This document shows, one piece after another, positions 53,370-62,220 of a DNA stretch of 64,000 bases. The translations under genes were made by a program, and so were the position numbers. Position 1 is the first letter of the stretch. Every line of letters begins with the position of its first letter. The DNA is from Mucilaginibacter polytrichastri. Its GTDB lineage: Bacteria > Bacteroidota > Bacteroidia > Sphingobacteriales > Sphingobacteriaceae. The notes under the pieces were generated by a model. It worked only from the letters and a program-made list of their open reading frames with translations. It was not told where the DNA came from and did not search any database. Location: positions 3,979,716 to 4,043,715 of the forward strand of contig NZ_MPPL01000001.1 in assembly GCF_001911425.1 (NCBI RefSeq), in the 5' to 3' direction.

Positions 53370-53792
53370 TTAGTCCTCAATGGCGGCGCGCTCAATGCCG
53401 TACTTCGGTGCCGCCGCCTTCATGCGGGCGATTTCGGCCTCGTCAACCGCGGGTGCAGGTCCGTCGTTGGTGGCGGGCTGACCGGACTCGCGGAATAAAT
53501 CTTCTATTCCGCCGGGCGTGAAGGCCAGGAGGATACGGCTCGGGGTAGCCGCGGTATTGCGGAAGTAATGCGGTATGCCGCGTGGCCCGAAGGCGAACCC
53601 GCCAGGACCGATGGCATGCACATCGTCGCCGATATGGATTTCGAAAGTCCCGTCGAGCACATACCAGAACTCGTCTTCGTTGGTGTGGATGTGTGGCGGA
53701 GGCCCGCCGCCGGGGGTGGTCAGGCACTCAACCACCGTATAGCTTTTACCGGTGCTCGCAGCAGTTGCTTTAAGCGTTAATGTGTCTGCCAC
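53370..53792 (-). CDS. GC-rich cupin-domain protein
   Basis: The 140 residues form a single cupin domain with metal ligands His34, His36 and Glu40 in PPPHIHTNEDEFWYV and His75 in GIPHYFRN. The gene is much richer in G and C than its neighbours, with GCC, GGC and GCG codons, so recent transfer from a high-GC source is likely. The natural N-terminus is open for about 27 further codons (TSILKGFATAAGEGERIWFV), with no ATG, and a stop just before; translation may start at the GTG at 53792, or the true ATG has been mutated. Confidence 0.75.
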   Translation of the reverse strand: MADTLTLKATAASTGKSYTVVECLTTPGGGPPPHIHTNEDEFWYVLDGTFEIHIGDDVHAIGPGGFAFGPRGIPHYFRNTAATPSRILLAFTPGGIEDLFRESGQPATNDGPAPAVDEAEIARMKAAAPKYGIERAAIED

Positions 53793-53948
53793 AAACCAGA
53801 TGCGTTCGCCTTCACCGGCAGCAGTGGCAAAGCCCTTGAGGATGCTTGTGTTGTTATTTTTAATAGGTTACATTTATTGCCTTATTTATATTATTAATCT
53901 TTGATTTTTTAAAACTTAAAAAGTACAAGGTTGCAGATCAGGGAATTT

Positions 53949-54841
53949 TCAATTCACTGATACCGGACTAATTTGTTTTTGCTGAGGTTTTATTTTGCCA
54001 TATTTACCTTCATAGAAATCCCGGTAAGCAGCAGCTATTTCGGCTTGTGAGTTCATCACAAAAGGGCCTTCGGCTACCACAGGTTCTGTATATTCTTCGC
54101 CACCAAATAACAGGATATCAATAGCTATCTGAGAGGTGTTTTTTACTTCAATTTCTCCGGCAATTCTGTCAAATTCTACAAACTCTCCTTTTTGATATTC
54201 AGTGTCATTTAGCTTAGCATTATGAGTGGGCAGAAAAGCAGCAACTTCTATTTCGTTATCAATTTGTATCGAAAGGCTTTTGCCTGCTTTCAATTGAATA
54301 TGATACAAAAACTGCTCAGAATAATTCGGGATCTGCGAACTCAATTCTTCATACTTCCCAACAATAACCTTTAACCAACCACTTTCATCCGGCAATTCTT
54401 TTCTGGGGACTTCGCCAGCTTGTATCGCTATATGTGCAGGCTTTTCAGCCTTATTTTTTGCAGGTAAATTTATCCAAAACTGAAAACCCTGAATAAATTT
54501 GCTCTCTGTTTGGGGGTCATAATTTAAATTTTCATCATGGATTATCCCGGTACCCGCTTTCATCCATTGTGCACCTCCTGAATGAATTATCGCTCCGTTT
54601 CCGGCACTATCAAAATGCTCAACTTCGCCCTGAAGAATATATGTTAATGTTGCAATGCCCCGGTGGGGATGCGCTCCCATACCATTTTCGGTTATAATTT
54701 CTTTAACAACTGGAACGACATAATCTAAAAATACAAACGGACCAACCTTGTTGGCATACCGATTAGGTAACAGTCGCTGGATAGACAGAGTGCCTACTGT
54801 AGTACTGTTGCCTTTTGTTGAGAAACTCGTTTTTTTTTCAT
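53949..54841 (-). pseudogene. Pirin-family protein, out of frame at a poly-A tract
   Basis: The frame from about 54828 down gives a full pirin domain: TSFSTKGNSTTVGTLSIQRL, LPNRYANKVGPFVFLDYV, then MGAHPHRGIATLTYILQGEVEHFDS and GGAQWMKAGTGIIHDE. An ATG at 54839-54841, five bases after the NmrA stop, starts MKKK and is followed by nine A bases; the pirin frame begins after them but out of phase. One A more or two fewer would join them. The longest frame with a normal start begins only at 54680 and would lack 45 N-terminal residues. Pirins bind iron via the HxH and HxE motifs. Confidence 0.75.
54830..54838 (-). repeat. Nine-base A tract after the pirin start codon
   Basis: Nine A bases (coding strand) directly follow the ATG of the pirin gene. 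The length sets the frame and slippage could switch the gene on and off. Confidence 0.6.
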
Positions 54842-54845
54842 TTTC

Positions 54846-55724
54846 TTAATTGTTTTTACTCAGCCATTCCTGGAGAGACACAAAGTCGCCAGTGGCAATT
54901 TCTTTTGCCAATTCAATCCTTGATGCTGAACCTGGTCCCATGTACGTGTGTTTTTCAAAATATTCAAACATTTCAGCGAGCTCTTTTGCCCCTTCAAAAA
55001 AAGTTGAGAACAATTCAACCGGCACCTGTGAAAAGCTGTACTCTTTGCCATTAGCTTTATAGGCCTCAATAATATCATTGAAACTATTCAACTCGGTGGC
55101 AACTGAAAGATAACTGCCATTTCCAACCTTTTCAGGCTGCAAAAATGCACCGGTAACTGCTTTTCCCAGATCATTAATGTCTGACATATGGATCGCTTTT
55201 TTTGCGGGGTCAATCGGCAGTGTCCAGCCTGTTGTTCCATCTTGTTTTGGTTGTGGACCCAGCATTCCAACCAAATTTTGATAATAAAATGGGGGCTGAA
55301 CAAATGTGGTGTATTTAAACCCCGCACTTTTCACCAAGTCATCTACCTTGGCCTTGTCGGTAAAATGAGGGACTTCAAACGCTGCTTCACTAATGATCTC
55401 TACATTTGGAAGTGTTGACCAAATAAAGTGTTTTACTCCTGTTGCTTTTGCCGCTTCGATGGCATTTTTACCTTGGGCAATTTCATCTGCACCTTCCCAA
55501 AAGTTGGTTACTACAAATACGCCATAAGCATTTGTAAATGCATCTTTTAAGGATTGCAAATTTTGTAAATCTGCATAAACTGCTTCACCAGCCTGGCCAG
55601 TATATTTTTCCGGATTACGGGTTATTGCCCTTACATTAAAAGAGCCTTCGTTTATAAGGGCATTTACAATACCCTTGCCTTGTGAGCCCGTTGCTCCAAT
55701 TACTACTATTGTCTGCTTTTCCAT
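54846..55724 (-). CDS. NmrA-family NAD(P)-binding protein
   Basis: A 292-residue atypical SDR with the N-terminal dinucleotide-binding VIGATGSQGKGIVNAL, AITRNPEKY, VVTNFWEGADEIAQGKNAIE and FIWSTLPNVE. It matches the NmrA/HSCARG group, which senses NADP redox state in eukaryotes; bacterial members include quinone reductase-like enzymes. It ends four bases before the pirin start codon, so the pair is coupled. A Crp-type gene lies upstream, past a terminator. Confidence 0.88.
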   Translation of the reverse strand: MEKQTIVVIGATGSQGKGIVNALINEGSFNVRAITRNPEKYTGQAGEAVYADLQNLQSLKDAFTNAYGVFVVTNFWEGADEIAQGKNAIEAAKATGVKHFIWSTLPNVEIISEAAFEVPHFTDKAKVDDLVKSAGFKYTTFVQPPFYYQNLVGMLGPQPKQDGTTGWTLPIDPAKKAIHMSDINDLGKAVTGAFLQPEKVGNGSYLSVATELNSFNDIIEAYKANGKEYSFSQVPVELFSTFFEGAKELAEMFEYFEKHTYMGPGSASRIELAKEIATGDFVSLQEWLSKNN

Positions 55725-55788
55725 TTGTTTGTTTTATAATGTAAAATTGCAGCAACAGCACGCCTTAGGACGATGAGATATGATAAAA

Positions 55789-55816
55789 AAAACCGTTGAC
55801 AAATGTCAACGGTTTT
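55789..55816 (-). terminator. Terminator of the truncated Crp gene
   Basis: AAAACCGTTGAC and its exact complement surround a four-base loop, a 12-bp perfect stem. Read on the minus strand it ends in a run of T. It lies 27 bases after the Crp-type stop. Confidence 0.75.
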
Positions 55817-55842
55817 GTAAAACCAAAATTTAAAAATAGAAG

Positions 55843-56253
55843 TTACTTACTTGCTTGCTTTCTGATTCTGCTTAAAGTTTCTTTAGTTATACCCAAAAAA
55901 GAAGCAATGAGATGTTGGGGAAATCGTTGAATAAACTGAGGATGGTTTGCGGCAAATTCTTCATAACGTTTTTCTGCTGCATTACTAATGGTAGAATTCA
56001 ATCTTCGCTGAGAAGCAATGAAACTTCTCTGATCCATTAATCTTGTCATTTGTCCAAATGAGGGCATTTTTTCTATCAGCTCCAGCATGTCTGCTACTGT
56101 GGCAATGAGTAGCTCGGTATCTTCCCAGGCATCAATATAATATTTCGATGGTGTAAGCATGACGGCGCTTTCACGGTCGCTTGCCCAATAATTTTCAATG
56201 TACAGTTGTACAATATGCTCCACACCTTTGTCATCTACGCTGTATTGTCGCAG
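55843..56253 (-). pseudogene. Crp/Fnr-family regulator, 5' end missing at a junction
   Basis: The frame covers the middle and C-terminus of a Crp-type regulator (VDDKGVEHIVQLYIENYW, TPSKYYIDAWEDTELL, then the recognition part HLIASFLGITKETLSRIRK). About 65 N-terminal residues are missing. The similarity begins with LRQYSVDDKG, directly after a TGA which is also the stop of the ATPase gene at 56254. A GTG at 56221-56223 could still start a 126-residue product lacking half the sensing domain. The lost end was cut by recombination. Confidence 0.8.
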
Positions 56254-57969
56254 TCAAGCCGCTGAAAGTAGTTTTTCTTCACTGTATTCAGTTAAGCCCA
56301 GTTGCTTGCGCTGCTGGTCATTAAAATCATCTACTTTTAAACCTGCTTTTAAAAAAGCCAGGGATCGTTCCAAAATTTCAGGGGTGGAATACTCAGCCTT
56401 TGAAAGGAAAAATACTTCCGTATCGTTACCGGCAATTAAAGTCCCGTTTTCCGTTAACAGGATTTTTTTTGCCCCAAAGTCTATTTTCCATGTCTTGTTT
56501 AAGTTGTATAAGGTTTGAAAAAATGCTGGATTTCTATTGTTTTCTTCGCACTTCGACTCAATTTGGTTAAATATATATGTGTTGTTAAGTGTTCCGACAT
56601 TGCCTTCCTTAATCAGCCATGATTCAAGGGTTTTACTGGGTGCCTGAAATAAATACTTATCGCCGAGCTTCCCGTTGAAGAGATTATATTCTTCTTTATT
56701 CACCAGTAAAACTTCATCCGCACGAAGGTAGTGGTCAGATAAGGGATGATTGATAAATGCCTTTCCCGTTAAGTTCGTCTTCAGGAGTGTATAGAAACTT
56801 TCCAAGCCTGCGTTGTCCTTCCGCTCATAGGCCAGTATTTCCAGTACTGACTCAGGGTGATGTGATTTAATGAGCGTTAAAAATTCATCCCCGTAATAAC
56901 GGGCCGCTTCTTTAAATAAATAATCGTTCAGCGGGCTGATTTTGGTAAGAGACTTTCTTTCAATAGTGACCGAAAAAAAGCTATGGAAACCAAACGATAA
57001 TCCTGTAACAGGTTCAAGGGCATAGTACAAATACAATTTTGAACTACTGGCCGGAATGAATGTGCCTTTTTCATTAACCTCTAGAAGAAATTTGCATTCA
57101 ACCGAGAAGTCTGTCTTAAACTGCTCGGCCTCATCTTCCGGAAATGTATCAATAGTTTCTTTCGAGAGTTTAAAGGGGTGGTTATATTGTCTAAAATACC
57201 TGTCGTTGCTTCCATCCTGTAATTTGATAAAAGGTTCTTTATCCGTTATTCTTTTTAAGTTATCCCCAATAGCTAATTCCGAAATGTCAGCTAAGAAAAT
57301 AATATCCTGCGCGGTAATTTCCTTTGCTTGCTTCAATACTAACTGTCCGTCCGTTTTTTTATCGAGCGGGAATTTAAACAAGGTGGTAAAACCTTCACTG
57401 GCCAGTTCTGGATATAAATCAGACAGGCTTGTTTCGTCAAATAGTGGCAACTGAAACAGCGGCAGCAGGTTTGCAGGTTTGGCATCGTCGTTAATAATGG
57501 CAGCCGCATCCTCGTTGCTGAAATACATTGTCCCATAGTTTGTAATAATTGCAGGGTGATTGGTGATCTCCAAAATAGCGTTGAAGCCGATACCTTTATG
57601 CCCGATCATTCCTCTATCACTTTTGGTACTTATCGCCGGATAACAAATACTTTTAATACCGTTCTCATTAAACTCTGCACCGTTATTGGCAAAATAGAAG
57701 ACATCGCTACTAACCCAGGCCTTGATTTTGCCTTCTTTAACTTTATCCAGGGAAATGGCATCTCGGGAATTTTGCAAAAGTTCCAAAAAGAATCTTGATT
57801 GGTAGGATTTTGTAAAATGGTTTTGAACGCCACGGTCTGAATGCAAAGCAATGGCATCGCGATTGTAGTTGCCTCTAAAAATTCTAGTAATTATTGCCTG
57901 CAATACTTCTGAAGATAGTTTTTCATCTATTGCTTCAATTAAGTCTGAAGATAGCTCACTTGGTGTCAT
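56254..57969 (-). CDS. Sacsin-like GHKL ATPase, probably C-terminally truncated
   Basis: A 571-residue protein with an N-terminal Hsp90-like ATPase domain: RFFLELLQNSRDA with Asn67, FYFANNGAEFNENGIKSICY, and the G box MIGHKGIGFNAILEI (about 121-135). It resembles the N-terminal part of sacsin-like ATPases, which are often over 1000 residues with further domains. Here the frame ends exactly where Crp-gene similarity starts, suggesting the C-terminus has been cut away. Such ATPases occur in mobile islands and some defence loci. Activity of the remaining part is unclear. Confidence 0.75.
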   Translation of the reverse strand: MTPSELSSDLIEAIDEKLSSEVLQAIITRIFRGNYNRDAIALHSDRGVQNHFTKSYQSRFFLELLQNSRDAISLDKVKEGKIKAWVSSDVFYFANNGAEFNENGIKSICYPAISTKSDRGMIGHKGIGFNAILEITNHPAIITNYGTMYFSNEDAAAIINDDAKPANLLPLFQLPLFDETSLSDLYPELASEGFTTLFKFPLDKKTDGQLVLKQAKEITAQDIIFLADISELAIGDNLKRITDKEPFIKLQDGSNDRYFRQYNHPFKLSKETIDTFPEDEAEQFKTDFSVECKFLLEVNEKGTFIPASSSKLYLYYALEPVTGLSFGFHSFFSVTIERKSLTKISPLNDYLFKEAARYYGDEFLTLIKSHHPESVLEILAYERKDNAGLESFYTLLKTNLTGKAFINHPLSDHYLRADEVLLVNKEEYNLFNGKLGDKYLFQAPSKTLESWLIKEGNVGTLNNTYIFNQIESKCEENNRNPAFFQTLYNLNKTWKIDFGAKKILLTENGTLIAGNDTEVFFLSKAEYSTPEILERSLAFLKAGLKVDDFNDQQRKQLGLTEYSEEKLLSAA

Positions 57970-58223
57970 GCGGTTTAAGTCGTAATAATTTGTGATTTGG
58001 AACGGGTAAGATAATCATATTACCATATATACCCGATGAATATTTGTTTGACAAAGTATTGCTCGTTCAATTGAATTAGCTCCGTGTAGTAAGCATGCTT
58101 AATAGGCGCTGATAACGAACATATTCGTCGAGATTACCCATATTGTTGAGGGCAGCATGCTAGTATTTATTTCTTTTTTGAGAAAAAATGCCGAACTTAT
58201 AATAAGGTTTATGTACTGTCCAT

Positions 58224-59711
58224 ATGAAATCAGCTTATATATATGTCCGTGTCAGTACGGACGAACAAAAAAGAAAAGGTTACTCTCTCCCTGAGCAAGA
58301 GGACCGATTATTAAAACATTGCGACCATAACGATATAAAAGTTAAAGGCATCTATCGGGAAGACTTTTCGGCAAAGAACTTTAACAGACCAGAGTGGAAG
58401 AAACTGATTGCCATGGTCAAGAAGAAATCATCTCATGAGGAAAATAATATTTTATTTATCAAATGGGACCGGTTTAGTCGCAATATTCAGTATGCCTATG
58501 AGATGATAGGCATATTGCGAAAACATAATACTGCAGTTATGGCTATCGATCAGCCAATCGACTTAACCATACCAGAAAGTTCCGTGATGCTGGCGGTTTA
58601 TTTATCAGTCCCCGAGGCAGAAAATACGAGACGGGCATTGAACACAACGAACGGCATTCGTAGAGCAAAGCAAATGGGTAGATACCCGAATAAAGCGCCT
58701 TTGGGTTTTATTAACTTGACAGGATTGGATGGCAAAAAATTCATTGCACCAACACAGCCCGAAGCTGGAATTATTAGATGGGTATTTCAACAGCTTGCTA
58801 AAAATATCTATAAGATTGCGGAGGTCAGAAATATGGCCTATGCCAAAGGCTTTAGATGTTCCAGCTCAAATTTTTCTAAGCTTATTCGTAATCCGGTTTA
58901 CTGTGGCCTTATTTCGATAAAATTGGATTCTTTGGAGCGACAAATGATTAAAGGAATTCATGATCCATTAATCTCCGAAGCGCTGTTTTACGAGGTTCAA
59001 GATATCATCAATACAAAAAGAAAAATCAACAGTAAAACAGACGAGTTAAAAGCAACGTTTTTCTTAAAAGAATTTTTAGTCTGCCCTGTTTGCGCTCGGA
59101 AACTTACTGGAAGCTTTTCCCAAGGTTCAACGAAAAAATACCCTTATTACCATTGTCCTAGAAAATGTAAAACAAGGATCAATGCATTCAAGCTTAATGA
59201 CAGCTACAAACACCAACTTCAACAATTTTCACTTTCAAATAAAGTAACGGAATTGTTCAATTGTATTGTAGAAGATTCTAATACAATTACACAAAAAGCA
59301 GAATATCTGCAGGTGCGAAAAATAATAATAAGGCAACTTGAAGAACAAGAAGCTACGCTATCAAAAGCCCGAAAGTTGTTCGTATCAGATATACTGAAAT
59401 ATGATGATTACAGCGACTTGAAAAAAGAGTGCAAAGCAAATTTGGATTGTTTAAAAAAGGAGCTGGACGACATTGTTATCAAACTAAAAAGCATTGATAA
59501 GCAACGGCAATCGGGTAATTATCCATTTGTGAATATTTTTCAGGGATACTCGAATTTTGATATTGCTGATAAAAAGAGTCTCGCCATCCTGATTCCTCCG
59601 GGTAATCTCAATCTCCAAACAGGTGACGTTTCCTTAGATTTAAACAATGCATTATCAAAAATATTATCACAAACAGACAAACCATTTCATAAAAATGAAT
59701 TTTATAGATAA
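58224..59711 (+). CDS. Large serine recombinase
   Basis: A 495-residue site-specific recombinase. The resolvase domain (about 1-150) has YIYVRVSTDEQ with the catalytic Ser11 and IKWDRFSRN, then a recombinase domain (FRCSSSNFSKLIRNPVYCGLI), a zinc ribbon with CPVCARKLTG and YYHCPRKC, and a coiled coil. All key residues are present, so it seems intact. It most likely integrated the island that includes the cassette to its right; its attachment sites were not identified. Confidence 0.92.
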   Translation: MKSAYIYVRVSTDEQKRKGYSLPEQEDRLLKHCDHNDIKVKGIYREDFSAKNFNRPEWKKLIAMVKKKSSHEENNILFIKWDRFSRNIQYAYEMIGILRKHNTAVMAIDQPIDLTIPESSVMLAVYLSVPEAENTRRALNTTNGIRRAKQMGRYPNKAPLGFINLTGLDGKKFIAPTQPEAGIIRWVFQQLAKNIYKIAEVRNMAYAKGFRCSSSNFSKLIRNPVYCGLISIKLDSLERQMIKGIHDPLISEALFYEVQDIINTKRKINSKTDELKATFFLKEFLVCPVCARKLTGSFSQGSTKKYPYYHCPRKCKTRINAFKLNDSYKHQLQQFSLSNKVTELFNCIVEDSNTITQKAEYLQVRKIIIRQLEEQEATLSKARKLFVSDILKYDDYSDLKKECKANLDCLKKELDDIVIKLKSIDKQRQSGNYPFVNIFQGYSNFDIADKKSLAILIPPGNLNLQTGDVSLDLNNALSKILSQTDKPFHKNEFYR

Positions 59712-59892
59712 AAAGACTTCCGTCAAACAGGCTATGTCGATATTAGCTAAAAATGGCATACAAGTGGATGATACTGAGGCGAGCGTTATATTAGAATTTC
59801 TGTATATTATAGCAAAGAATTACAACAAACATAAAGCCAATCAAAATGCGCCTAACCTTAAGGAGAATTCGAACCTTGAGAAAACAGCTTAA
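59695..59892 (+). CDS. Small protein coupled to the recombinase
   Basis: Starting at the ATG at 59695, 17 bases inside the recombinase 3' end, the 65-residue protein reads MNFIDKKTSVKQAMSILAKN, then IQVDDTEASVILEFLYIIA and a Lys/Asn-rich tail. It is predicted all-helical. Similar small proteins accompany serine recombinases in Bacteroidota, suggesting a directionality or accessory role. Function unknown. Confidence 0.65.
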   Translation: MNFIDKKTSVKQAMSILAKNGIQVDDTEASVILEFLYIIAKNYNKHKANQNAPNLKENSNLEKTA

Positions 59893-60016
59893 AAGCAACT
59901 TTCAGTTCCCTTTTTAGACCAAATTGAATAAAAGTCTAAGGATTTTGTCAGCAAAGTTCGAACTAAAAATGACGAGACTTAACGATTTGGGTCACAGATT
60001 TTTATTGGCATAAAAA

Positions 60017-60046
60017 AAGGAAACACCGATGGTATGGTGTTTCCTT
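60017..60046 (-). terminator. 11-bp perfect hairpin with T-run on the minus strand
   Basis: AAGGAAACACC and GGTGTTTCCTT around an eight-base loop, with seven A before it. It would terminate minus-strand transcripts; it may be a leftover of an integration event. Confidence 0.5.
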
Positions 60047-60066
60047 AAGTAGGTCGAGCGGCAAAA

Positions 60067-60123
60067 GTTCTAACTTTCATGGTGATATTGAAGCTATTGT
60101 AGATGCAAATAAAATCATTGAAA
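60067..60123 (+). repeat. 57-bp repeat shared with 52693-52749, copy 2
   Basis: Forty-six of 57 bases match copy 1. The frame encodes SNFHGDIEAIVDANKIIE and then runs for six different residues to a stop at 60141-60143. Confidence 0.6.
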
Positions 60124-60348
60124 CCACAACTCATTTTAAATAAAAGTTTGATTCCGACCGTAAGAATTTGTGTTTTTAATTCTTCCAATCGTGGTAAGTG
60201 AATGAAGGCACTATTCGAATAACGATAACTTTACGCATACCATTACCACCCCGATAATTGCAGGGTTGTTTAGGTAAAATGTGCTAATATCCGGTAATTG
60301 CGGGAAATCGTCTTAACTTAGTTATCTTAAATATTATGACCGTTCAGG

Positions 60349-62208
60349 ATGAGCCAGGAGATAGAGCAAGATTACTTTTATGAGTTATCAATAGGTACCT
60401 TTCCTTACCTGGAACTATTCCGGAATAACGAATTATACAGTTCCTTTCTTTTTGCAGAGTTTAAAAAAATAAGCGCTCGGCCAAAACTTCACTTATACTT
60501 CAAGGAATTTATAAGCGATGAAGAATGGTCGAAAGCGATGACAGCTGGAAAAGCAACTGTCGTCAAGCCCGGCAACTATCCTGTTGCCGCATCTATGGTT
60601 GCAATGAGCGATACTGAAAAGCGAGCCAATGAAATTATCAGGGATTTTCAGCAAATGATAATTAAGAACACTGTCGAACCTCAATACTGTGGCAGGCATC
60701 TTGAAGATTCAGAAACGATAAAATTACTTCGAACAATAGTCAATAAAATAGATGAATTTAAAAAATATGTTGTCCTTGATAAAAATGTCGACAACTACCG
60801 AGGATATGCTACAGCATCGATCAGTAACATTATTACTTTAACTAACAAATTGCAGATACCCGGCCTGGGACAAGAGCTATTATCTGCATTACTCGATAGC
60901 GGCGAAAGCAATGATGCCCAATTGCAAATTTTGTTGTATTTAAGACCAAACGAGGATAGCGAGGGTATTCGCGTAAGGTACAACGTCCTGAAAACGTTAG
61001 CGGATGAATTATTGAACAAAGAGCTTACATTAAATAAAAGCGAATTGCAGAGTTTTGCGATTCCTAATTTCAATCAGCCCACTTTTTCAGTACCTGGCCA
61101 AAAGCCCAAGATTACGCTGGTGGATCGCGTTTTGCGCGAACTAGCTTTGATCTTAACTATATATGAATCCCAATTCAAAAAGTTTGACAATCAAGTTCAA
61201 TTCCCATATCCCCTTATTTTGAATGAAAAAGGAGAAGATGGCATTGATGGGCGGTATATTCAGAATTTCGACCTGCTTTCCAATACGGAGATATTTAATA
61301 TCCAGGACTTCAAGGAACAAATGACACAACGTTTTGAAGTCGCTAACAATTTGACCTTGTTTCACAATCAGTTAGCTGAATTAGAAGCAAATGCAACTAC
61401 TGCGGTTGAATATTATGAGACAAAACTCACCAGAGGCAATACAATTGTAGATGATTTTTTGGTCGACCATGCACGTCCTTTTCAGGAAAGGATAGACGAT
61501 TTGGAAAAAAATATGGCAGTTGTTAAGGTTTACGATCACCAAATAGATAGTATTTATTTCGGTGCGAATCTGTCAACGCTTGAAACTAATATCGCTGGCC
61601 GCGGTAACTATCCTTTTAGATATTTGGCAGATAATTTCACCTTGGCGCAGATATGCAGCCGGGTCATCGATTTTGCCAGAAAATTCAAGGTTAACGAAAA
61701 ATCTGAACAGAATAATAATCAAGATACCAGTATCCGCTATTTCTCTTTTGATTTGAATAATTACAGATTCAGCAATGATCCTAATTTAACTGCTCAGGAA
61801 AATGAACAGAGTATTTGGAAGTACCGCCAAATCGTTTTAGAAACAATTTTCATATCGAAATTTAAGAAAACAACCGCAGAGAATCTTGCGGAATTCTTAG
61901 ATCATCAATATCGTATGACCCCAGCGCCAAAGCAAGCCTTTGTTGAGCTGGTAGAAAAACTCGGCAACGCGAATCTTCATTCGACTTTTCAAGGCTCCAG
62001 TATCCCTAAGGCCGACGCATTCCGTGTTTGGATTACTGAGAAAAAAAGCGGTTTCCATGGAAACGCCGGCATTAATCATTTAAATTTATATGTTAACACG
62101 CTGAATGTTGAAGCAAGCCTTCAGATTAACAAGGTAGTAGCTGAAAACGGCGGGCAGGTCAATATCGCAGATCTCATTCAACAAATTGAACCACCTAAGA
62201 CATCATAG
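60349..62208 (+). CDS. Unknown 619-residue protein with C-terminal VNIAD segment
   Basis: I do not recognise a family. The protein is hydrophilic, without signal peptide or membrane helix. The N-terminus has alternating aromatic and charged residues (DYFYELSIGTFPYLELF), the middle (about 90-420) is largely helical with several Leu-rich helices, and the last 45 residues contain HLNLYVNTLNVEASLQINKV and GGQVNIADLIQQIE (about 577-614). That segment aligns without gaps to one in the 255-residue protein at 63217-63984, with 17 of 38 residues equal. The gene converges on the DUF4238 gene with 12 bases between. Confidence 0.7.
   Translation: MSQEIEQDYFYELSIGTFPYLELFRNNELYSSFLFAEFKKISARPKLHLYFKEFISDEEWSKAMTAGKATVVKPGNYPVAASMVAMSDTEKRANEIIRDFQQMIIKNTVEPQYCGRHLEDSETIKLLRTIVNKIDEFKKYVVLDKNVDNYRGYATASISNIITLTNKLQIPGLGQELLSALLDSGESNDAQLQILLYLRPNEDSEGIRVRYNVLKTLADELLNKELTLNKSELQSFAIPNFNQPTFSVPGQKPKITLVDRVLRELALILTIYESQFKKFDNQVQFPYPLILNEKGEDGIDGRYIQNFDLLSNTEIFNIQDFKEQMTQRFEVANNLTLFHNQLAELEANATTAVEYYETKLTRGNTIVDDFLVDHARPFQERIDDLEKNMAVVKVYDHQIDSIYFGANLSTLETNIAGRGNYPFRYLADNFTLAQICSRVIDFARKFKVNEKSEQNNNQDTSIRYFSFDLNNYRFSNDPNLTAQENEQSIWKYRQIVLETIFISKFKKTTAENLAEFLDHQYRMTPAPKQAFVELVEKLGNANLHSTFQGSSIPKADAFRVWITEKKSGFHGNAGINHLNLYVNTLNVEASLQINKVVAENGGQVNIADLIQQIEPPKTS
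62077..62190 (+). other. Shared VNIAD adaptor-like segment, copy in the 619-residue protein
   Basis: The DNA for residues 577-614. Seventeen of 38 positions equal residues 133-170 of the protein at 63217-63984, including an unbroken QVNIAD and the ending I-x-x-I-E. It may be a binding module between the two proteins. Confidence 0.6.
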
Positions 62209-62220
62209 GACGCCATACTT

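Larger units (their letters stand above)
59893..60348. other. Gap with hairpin and repeat copy 2
   Basis: No intact gene. It holds a hairpin at 60017-60046 (AAGGAAACACC/GGTGTTTCCTT, with T7 on the minus strand) and the second copy of the 57-bp repeat at 60067-60123. The remaining 200 bases presumably carry the promoter of the 619-residue protein. Confidence 0.45.

Noticed and set aside
53443..53780. Several long open frames on both strands across the cupin gene
   Set aside because: Shadow frames caused by the high GC content; only the cupin frame has a domain.
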